Of a stretch of 11,115 bases of DNA, positions 1 through 9,100 are shown in pieces (position 1 is the first letter of the stretch; each line of letters begins with the position of its first letter). The notes under the pieces are model-generated. The model made no database searches and was not told the origin of the DNA. It saw nothing but the letters and a program-made list of their open reading frames with translations. The stretch is from Candidatus Babelota bacterium (lineage in GTDB: Bacteria; JAGOBX01), in contig JAGOBX010000070.1 of the NCBI GenBank assembly GCA_017999075.1, positions 1 through 11,115 on the forward strand, given 5' to 3'. A program made the position numbers and the translations under genes.

Positions 1-179
1 GTTCCTGTCCATACTCCATCCAAATTATTAATTAAATATTGAGAATTTAAAATTTCATTCACAAATAATTCTACAGTATCTCCATTTCCGCTTTCGCGCG
101 TAGTTCCTGAAATTGACAATACCTGATAATCAGTATCATAATTATCTGACGGTGAAGTAATTTTGATTTCGGGTGTTCC
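1..179 (-). repeat. Ig-like repeat 15 (first 59 residues only)
   Basis: Starts GTPEIKITSPSDNYDT and carries TTRESGNGDTVELFVNE and LDGVWTG before the window ends. The ESG-x-GDTVE signature matches repeat 8, placing it at position 7 of unit B. Confidence 0.85.
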
Positions 180-3100
180 AAAATAATTAATTGAAACTGT
201 GTCATAAGCACTTCTGTCAAATTTATCTGTCAATTTCAAAGTTATACTATCACCATAATTTATTAACGCGCCTGTTCCGTTCCAAGTTCCGTTTAAACTT
301 GAAATTGAAAATTGGGAATTGACAATTCCGTTTACATAAATTGTTACAGTATCATTAGATTTAGAATTATTAGTAGTGCCGCTAATTGTTATAACGGAAA
401 TTAATGTATCGGAATTATTGACAGGAGAAAGAATTTTAACAGACAGTTCTCCATAATAATTCATTATATAAGTATCATAATAATTCCGTCCGAATCTATC
501 AGAAAGTTTAACGGTTACAGAATCATTGTATCCGTTTAATTCCGCTGTTCCGGTCCAATCTCCATTTAAATTTATGATTGAGAATTCAGAATTGAATATG
601 CCGTTCACATAAATTGTTACTGTATCATTTACACGTGTATTATTAGTAGTTCCAAAAAGATTTATACTTCTGACAAAAGTATCTAAATTATCTGAAGGTG
701 CTGTAAGACCAGCCGAAGGTTCAGCAAAATAATTTACAGTTACAGTATCATAATTTATACGTCCGAACTTGTCGGTAAATTTTACAGTAAGGCTATCATT
801 ATATCCGGTTAATGACGCTGTGCCAGTCCAGTTTCCGTTTAAACTTAAAACCGAGAATTGAGAATTTAGAATTCCGTTTACGTAAATTATTACTGTATCA
901 TTTATTTGAGAATTATCAGATGTTCCGTTTACAATAATTACAGCAGCCATAGTATCATAATTGTTTAAAGGATTTGTAATTAAAACAGAAGGATAAGACA
1001 AATAATTTACCGTAACCGAATCATTAACATTTTCATTTAATTCAGGATAAACAGTTACGCTTATAATATTATTCACGCCTGTTAATTTGGCTGTTCCATT
1101 CCAAGCTCCGTTATTATTTGCAAGAGTAACAGAATCCTGGAATATTCCGTTAACATAAATCCATAAAGTATCGCCTGATTTTGTATTATAAGTGGTTCCT
1201 GATACAAAAATAATCTGAGTTAAAGTATCATATCCTGTTTGGGGAGCAGATATCTCAAGTAAAACTCCGGCAAAATAATTTAAGAATATAGTATCCGAAT
1301 ATATTCTTGAGAACCTGTCTTTTATTTCAGCAACTATAGTATTAGCCTGATCAGTAAAATGAGCTGTTCCTGTCCATACGGCATTTAATCCGGAAATTAA
1401 AATTTGCGAATTAAAAATTCCATTCACATAAATCATTACAGTATCGCCTGATTGCGAATTATAACTCGTTCCTGAAACTATAATATCCTGTATATTTGTG
1501 TCGTTATTATTTAACGGATGTGTTATAGCAAAAGATAAATAAGGCAAATAATTTACTGTGATTGATGAAGTGTTATATTCGCCAAATTTAGTCTGGACAA
1601 CCGCAAATACTGTATCAGACTGATTAGTTAAAGTTACTGTTCCTCCAAACACGGAATTTAAAGATGTCACAGGTATTATATTATTTAAAACATTATTAAC
1701 ATATAAAAATACAGTATCTCCTATATTTGTCCAAGCAGTAGTGCCGGAAACCAGTATTTGGTTTACTGTTGTGTCGCATACAAAATTAGAATTAACAGGA
1801 TTATTTATAAAAATACTTGGATGAGAATAATAATTTCCGAAAATCGTATCATAATAAATTCTGTTAAACCTGTCGGTAAATTTTATTGTTATAACATCAG
1901 AATTACCGGTTAATGAAGCAGTACAACTCCACGTTCCATTGAACCCTGAAATTAAAAACCTGGAATTAAAAACTGAATTAACATAAACCTCAACTGTATC
2001 TCCTGTCCCGCTTTCAATAGTAGTTCCTGAAATTATTATGGTTTGAACATTGGTGTCAAAATTATTTTGAGGATAAACAATTTCAACTGAAGGAGTTTTA
2101 AAATAATTTGCAAAAATCGTATCATAAGAATTACGTCCGAATTTATCAATTAATTTTACAGTAATTGTATCGCCTGTGTTAGCTAATATTCCAGTGCCTG
2201 TCCAGTTCCCGTTCAAACTTAAAATTGAGAACTGAGAATGAACAATTCCATTTACGTAAATTATTACGGTATCATTTATTAGAGAATTTGATGTTGTTCC
2301 GTTTACTGTTATTAATGAATTCATAGTATCATAATTATTTTCAGGACTAATAATTTTTACGTTTAAAGTACTGAAATAATTTAATACAACCGTATCATAA
2401 AAATTTCTTCCAAATCTGTCAGTCAATTTTACAGTTACGGAATCATTATATCCGGTTAAATAGGCAGTGCCTGTCCAGTTACCGTTCAAACTTAAAATTG
2501 AGAATTGAGAATTAAAAATTCCATTAACATAAATTGATGCAGTATCGTTTATTTGTGTATTATATGTTGTACCTGACAATATTATTATCTGAACAATTGT
2601 ATCATAATTATTTTGAGGACTCATAATTTGAATGGATGGTTCAACAAAATAATTCACTGTTATAGTATCATAATTTATACGTCCGAACTGATCAGTAAAT
2701 TTTACAGTAAGACTATCATTATGTCCTGTTAACACTGCAGTACCTGTCCAGTTCCCGTTTAAACTTAAAATTGAGAATTGAGAGTTTGCAATTCCGTTCA
2801 CATAAATTGTTACAGTATCATTTATTTGTGAATTAATAGTTGTTCCGCTGACAGTAATTATAAGAGACATTGTTTCATAATTATTTTGCGGACTTGTAAT
2901 TGAAACTAACGGATTTGATAAATAATTAATCACAACAGAATCGCTGACGGATAAATTCAATCGAGGATATACTGTTACAATAACAGTATCATTGATTCCG
3001 GTTAATGCAGCAGTTCCTGTCCAATTTCCGTTATTATTTGAAAGAGTAACAGAATCCTGAAGTATGGAATTGACAAAAATAAATAATGTGTCACCAGTCA

Positions 3101-6100
3101 TTGTATTAAAAGTAGTTCCCGAAACATAAATGATTTGAGTAAAAGTATCATAACCTGTTTGCAGATTGGAAATCTCCACTGAAGGTTGGCCAAAATAATT
3201 AATTGTTATTGTATCATAATATGTTCTTCCGAACTGATCCGTAACTTTTGCAGTTATGCTGTCTGACTGAGCTGTCACACGGGCGGTCCCTGTCCATGAG
3301 CCATTCATCCCGGTAATTGATATTTGTGAATTAAAAATACCATTCACATAAATTATTACAGTATCGCCTGATTTAGAATTATAAGTTGTGCCGGAAATAT
3401 TTATATTCTGCTGATTGGTATCGTGATTATTTTCAGGATAACCCAATTCCATAGATAGAGAAGGAAAATAATTTACAATAATATATGCAGTGTCATTTCT
3501 GTTAAACCTGTCTGTGACAACTGCATAAACAGTTTCTGTCTGATTATTAAGCGCAGCAGTTCCGGAAAATGTCCCATTAATAGAAGTTATAGTATTAACA
3601 GAATTCAAAATTCCATTACAAAAAATATTAACAGTATCTCCGTAATTTGTCTGATAAGTAGTTCCTGAAACATTTATAATTTGAACAATAGTGTCATAAC
3701 TTAAATTTGATATAACCGGATACGAAACAGAAATTGATATTGACTGATAATAATTTACTGTTATAGTATCGTAAGATGTTCGTCCGAACTTATCCGATAA
3801 TTTTACTGTTATACTGTCTCCATAACCTGTTAAAACAGCTGTTCCTGAAAAGTTACCGTTAGCAGAGTTTAAAACAAAATAAGTATTTTCCAATGAATTA
3901 GTATAAATTGTTACGGTATCACCTATTAAAGAATTCAGCGTGGTTCCCTGAATATACACAATATTCTGTAAAGTATCATAAAAATCAATCGGAGAATTTA
4001 TATTAACAAAAAGTTCCGGAGAATTATAAATTATCTGATAAGAGTTTGAGTACCAGCTCTGGTTATAAAAACATTTTCCATTTGTTATATGACTGTCAAA
4101 GGATGAAATTCTGTAATAATACGTTTCTCCGATAATCAGTCCTGAATCAATAAATTGAGTATCATCAGGATTATGAATTGAAGCAATAATATAATTTTCC
4201 CAATTATTTGTATCTGAATAACGGCTTCTGTATAAATTATATCCTGATAAATCAGAATCTGATAAACCCAGTAAATTATTGTATTCATCATTAACAGGTT
4301 TTGACCAGCGTATTGATAATTGTCCAGGAACAGAAGTGTCATATCCGGCAAATGATGGAGTTTGAGGAGAAACCGTATCAGAACTGAATAAAGTATCAAT
4401 TTCCGTTATTCTAAACGGAGTCCACAACACATTACCTGACAAAACTTTAAATTTTGATGATAAAACGGAAGAATCAGAAGTATTCCAATAATTATTTCTG
4501 AAATCAAAATTATACAAAACTTCATTATAAACCGCAGAATCAGGATTTGCCGGTGAGCCTGTCCAATTATTTTTTTCAATTGTATCAGCTGAAGATATTC
4601 CGGTAATATAATAACCATAAGAATAATTTGAATTCAATGTATTCTGAATAAATTTATTGTTAATAGAATCGTTTATTTGAAAACCGAAACCTGTTCCAGT
4701 CAGATTTTCAGAAATATTGTTTGAAACAAAACTATTATAATTTGAATTTGAATTAACATATATTCCGGCAGCAGAATTATATTTTGAATTATTATTTTTA
4801 AAATAGTTGTAAGATGATGTGCTGAAATTAAAACCGTAATACGAATTATTGTCTGCAATATTATTATAAATTTGATTTTGGTTGCTTCCCATTATAGTAT
4901 AACCGTCATAGGAATTATATTTGGAAATATTATCGTGAACTGCTGAATATGATACAGAACTAAGATAAAAACCTCGTCCTTCGCCTTTCTGAACATAATT
5001 ATATCTAATAACATTATAATTTCCTGAGGATACATACAATCCATTATAATTATTGTAAAACCAGCAATTTTCAATTAAAACTGAATCAGATGATGCAATA
5101 TAAATTCCTCCGTTAGATGTCTTGCCGTTCACATTAAAATAACATGAAGAAACCACAGAAGTATCCGAATTATCAAAATATAATCCATAACCGCAATCTC
5201 TTATTTGAAAATTTCTCACATATATATTTTTTCTGTTTTGAGCATAAATCCCATATAAAGATGCAGTATTAGAATCTCCAGCAGGATCAATCACTGTCAA
5301 TACCGAATCAGAACCGATTAAAGTAATATTATCGGTATCTATTGAAACCGTTTCAGCATAAATTCCATTGTATATAAATACAGTATCAAAAGGTTCAACC
5401 ATACTTAATGCTTTATAAATTGTCTGATACGGCAATGTTTCAGAACCGTTTCCTGTCAAGTCATTTCCTGTATCTGAACTCACGTACCATTTAGGACCAT
5501 TATAATTTTCTACAGGAATAATAGATTTTGTATCAGAATACCAGCTTTCATTGTTATACAAAACCGAATTATTATAATGACTGTCAAAAACTGTTATGCG
5601 GTAAACATAGTTTGTTCCGTTTAGAACGTCAGTATCAATCCACTGACGTAAATCCCTGTCAGCAGTATAAACAACATTAATGTACCAGTTTGCAGTGTCA
5701 AAATTAGTGTTTAATCCGCTGACATTAGATTTGAATATATGAAATCCAGCCCATCCAGTATTATTATTTGTTATTGCTGAACCGTCATAATTGTATGCAG
5801 GAGTGTCCCACTGAATAATTACCATTCCTGAATCTTCTGAAATCGAAGTGATTTGAATTGCAGCAGGAACTACAGTATCATAAGTCAAATCAGTATCAAG
5901 TTCGTTAAACCTGAAAGGAACAAAGGAAATTCTGTGAGGATAGTTTCCATTAATCCTGTTATAAATTCTATCTGTATCAGTGCTGCCGAAATAATTGTAA
6001 CTGAAATCAAACTGATTATCAGAAGCATTGAAAATTCCGGTATCTGAATTTACAATGTTATTATTTATTACTGAATCATAAGAACAGTTAGTTCCTATAT

Positions 6101-9100
6101 AAACTGCATAACTGTCATTCGACTGAATTTTGTTGTATCCTATTTTGTTGTTTCCGGAATTAGCCAGATAAATTCCGACTCCGTTGATTCCGGCACCATC
6201 GATAATCATATTTTCCAAAACAATATTTGAATATCCGTTTTGTAAATGCAATCCTGCACCGGAATTATTTTTTATGGTGTTAAACCGTAATATATTAGTT
6301 TCACCGTTATTTAAAACCAAAGCGTTTCCAAAATTATTCTGTATCCAGTTAGAACTCAATAAACCGCTGTTAAATGAAATTAAATTCAATGCAGTATTAA
6401 AAGAATTATTTATGATATTTTCAATAATAAAATTATCAGTATTTAAAATAGAAGAATAGGAATCAAATAATATTGAATAATAATTATTATCAAAAACAGA
6501 TAAAGTCGTATAACTGTTTTTACATCCATAAAATGCCAGAGCTTTGTAATTATTCGTAAATGAGGTGGTTACTATATATACCGTGTCGCTGTTTTGAACA
6601 ATGATTCCTGCATTTGAAGAATTTCCGCAATATGAAACATATATAGAATCAAATCTGGTATTATCCGAATTAAATAAATGAACGCCTGTTCCACATTCAG
6701 TAAGAGTAAAATACTGGAATCTTACATTCGTAACATTGCAATAAATTCCGGTCAATCCCGGAGTAGATGAATCTCCTGAAGGATTAATAACAGTAGCATC
6801 TCTTGACTCGCCTTTAATCCATAATCCTGTATCATCAGTGATATAAATTGTTTCGGTATAAATTCCATTAAACAGATATATGGTATCATATCCGTTGTCA
6901 GGATTCAAATAATTCAGAGCATATTCAATTTTATTAAAAGCAGTAGACGTATCATTTTTAGAAGGATTGCTGCTGTCGCCCGAATTAGAAACATATACAA
7001 TCATGCTTCCTGTATCTTGAAAAACATAGATGAAACTGTCTGTTCCTGAAGTATAGTAATTCCAATAAGATGCTATACTGTCACCCACGCCGTCGTTTAT
7101 ACCAAGTTTAATATAATTTATTCCGAATCTTAAATTATTCGTTTGAACAATGTAATACTGTGAATCATTTCTGCAGGAAACATCATATTCAGGAGAACTG
7201 AAATCTGAATTATTATCAATCAGCAGATGAATATCAGTCTGCGGATTTAAATCTGCATCAGAATAATTCCAATTTAAAACAAAAGTATCATTTTTGTTAA
7301 ACCGCAAATTAATGTTAGGAGTATATCCGTTTAAAGTCAAATTGTTTGCAACCGGAGAAATATTAGATCTGGCTGCAAAAGGATTACTGTCTCCGAAATA
7401 TCCTATATAATAAACTGCATTATTATTATCGGCAGAATTATCAAAATCCAAATCAACATTTTCAGGACATATTCCGGTTTCATTTGTTATACTTGAAAAA
7501 CCAGATCCATAATAAATGTTTCCTGCGGGTAAAGAATCATAATAATTATTTTTTAAAGATACTGCATTAAACAGATTGGTTGATAAACTGTCATAAAATA
7601 TATTGTTAAAATAATACGTATCATTTGCAGAATTCGAAGTAACCGAACTATAACACGATAAGAATAAATTATTATATATACCAACTTTTATAGAAATTCC
7701 ACCGGTAAAATTTAATGCATTGTTTGATATATTTTCAAATGTGTTATTTACAATAAAAGTAGTATCGGCGCTTCCTATACTATATGATACCGCATTATAT
7801 ACATTTTTAAAATAATTATTCAATACTTTGTCGCTTTCATATATTTTCACAGCATCTGAAGAAATATTCAAAAATTTATTGTTAAAAAATTTTGAATTTC
7901 CATATAACCCGTCAACTCCATAATAACAATTTATAAAATTGCAATGTTTTATTATTGAATTGGAATTTGAAGAAGCATTAATAAAATCTACAGCTTTATA
8001 AAAATTAACGAAATCACAATTTGAAATATATAAATTATCAAGAGGTTCAGGTGCAATGCTGTTTGCTGCAAATAAGATATTATCAGTATTTGAACTGTCT
8101 GCTCCGGTAAAATAAAATCCTCCAACTCTTACACCTGGTTTAAAAATTACACGTATTCCGGAATTAAAAAAGAATTTAGGTTTTGTATCATTTATTTCAT
8201 CATACCCTGAATGAAACAGTTTTGAAATTATAAGCATTCCTGTATCAAGATAAAGAGTATCGCTTACAGTATAAGAATCTGAAGAATGAGAATATACAAC
8301 AATTGTATCGAATCCATTATTAGGATTTAATAGGTTTAGTGCTGCTGCAAGAGAAGGAAATGCTGTAGCAGTATCTCCTGAAGCAGGGTTGCTCGCATTA
8401 CCTAAATCACTTACATAAACTTTTATGCTGCCTGTATCGTAAAACTGCGGAGTATTTACTTTAAACGAATTTGAATACCAGCTTTTATTATAAAACTGCT
8501 GATTCGCGTAAACATGAGAATCATAGGCTGAAATTTTATAATAATATGTTTCACCTGAAGAAACAGTATTGTCAGTAAAATTAGTATCATCTGCATTATA
8601 GAATGTATTTACTAAATATGGCTCCCAATTATTCGTATCACTTTGAGTAAAACGGTATAATGTGTATCCTGCAATCTGCGTATCTCCTGAAGTTAAAATT
8701 CCTCCTTCTTCTTCATTTACAGGTTTACTCCAAACTAAAGTAACCTGTCCGTAAACCGAACTATCGGCATTTAAAATTACAGGCGATGCAGGCGCTACAG
8801 TATCAGCATTTAAAGAAGTATCTATTTTTGAAGTCCTGTAAGGAACAAAATCAATTTTATCAGCTTGAACTCCGCCGATCATATTTCTTATTATTGAAGA
8901 ATCACTTGTTCCCCAATAATTATATTCAAAATTTATAACTGATGCAGATGCTGAAGTAACAGCCATATTAGGCGAATGCATAGACGGAATAATAACATTT
9001 TTCTGGAATGTATCTCCTGAACCTGCAGTATAATTTATCTGGTAATTGGCATTTGAATCAAAAGTATTCTGAAATACATAACAGTTGGTGCCTGCGCTGC

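Larger units (their letters stand above)
1..1826 (-). repeat. Higher-order repeat unit B: second copy of the seven-domain block, cut by window edge
   Basis: Repeats 9 to 15 repeat the order and lengths of unit A: first a 94-residue domain, then 91-residue domains. At nucleotide level 721-810 and 2641-2730 differ at about ten of 90 positions by eye. The unit would end 94 bases beyond the left edge if its last domain also has 91 residues. Confidence 0.8.
1827..3746 (-). repeat. Higher-order repeat unit A: seven Ig-like domains, 1,920 bases
   Basis: Repeats 2 to 8 form a block of 94 + 6 x 91 = 640 residues. Each member matches the domain seven places further on (2 with 9, 3 with 10, 4 with 11, 5 with 12, 6 with 13, 7 with 14, 8 with 15) better in signature residues than its direct neighbours. 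Exact domain boundaries are offset by 1,920 bases for every pair checked, for example 3192 against 1272 and 2646 against 726. Confidence 0.85.
1..4022 (-). repeat. Tandem Ig-like repeat array (14 complete domains plus one cut)
   Basis: Fifteen consecutive beta-sandwich repeats share the order: SP-x-N-N-x-D-T, a strand ending in SGTT, then [GN]DTV-x-IYVNGI-x-NSQ, then LNG-x-WTGTA, then [YN]-x-DS[IV]TVK-x-[TS]D-[KR]-FGR, then YDT[IV]-x-VNYF. The pattern resembles Glucodextranase-B/bacterial Ig-like domains (SP...G.T...VxVNG...W...G.N.I.V...D..G). Eleven of the complete repeats are exactly 91 residues; repeat 1 is 92; repeats 2 and 9 are 94. The array is indel-poor and in frame throughout. Such arrays usually form extended stalks that hold a terminal domain away from the cell; that role is inferred. 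Confidence 0.9.

Noticed and set aside
1-4022. Regular direct repeats that could suggest a CRISPR array or satellite DNA
   Set aside because: The period is 273 bases, the units are diverged at third codon positions, and all lengths are multiples of three in an open frame. They are protein domain repeats.
4136-5074. Short minus-strand open frames starting with Met (4136-4399, 4406-4618, 4892-5074)
   Set aside because: They lie in other frames over beta-helix 5 and FN3-like domain 5. They encode Ile/Leu/Tyr-rich low-complexity peptides with no domain and arise from the AT-rich coding sequence.
5853-6459. Short plus-strand open frames (5853-6047, 6184-6459)
   Set aside because: They are antisense to beta-helix 4 and its FN3-like domain. 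They have no recognisable motif, and the opposite strand carries clear, conserved protein repeats.
7020-8441. A gene boundary or frameshift at the odd module 3
   Set aside because: The frame continues through both edges: helix 2's FN3-like domain runs directly into YDTGS, and the sandwich runs directly into QDTGS, with no stop or start context.
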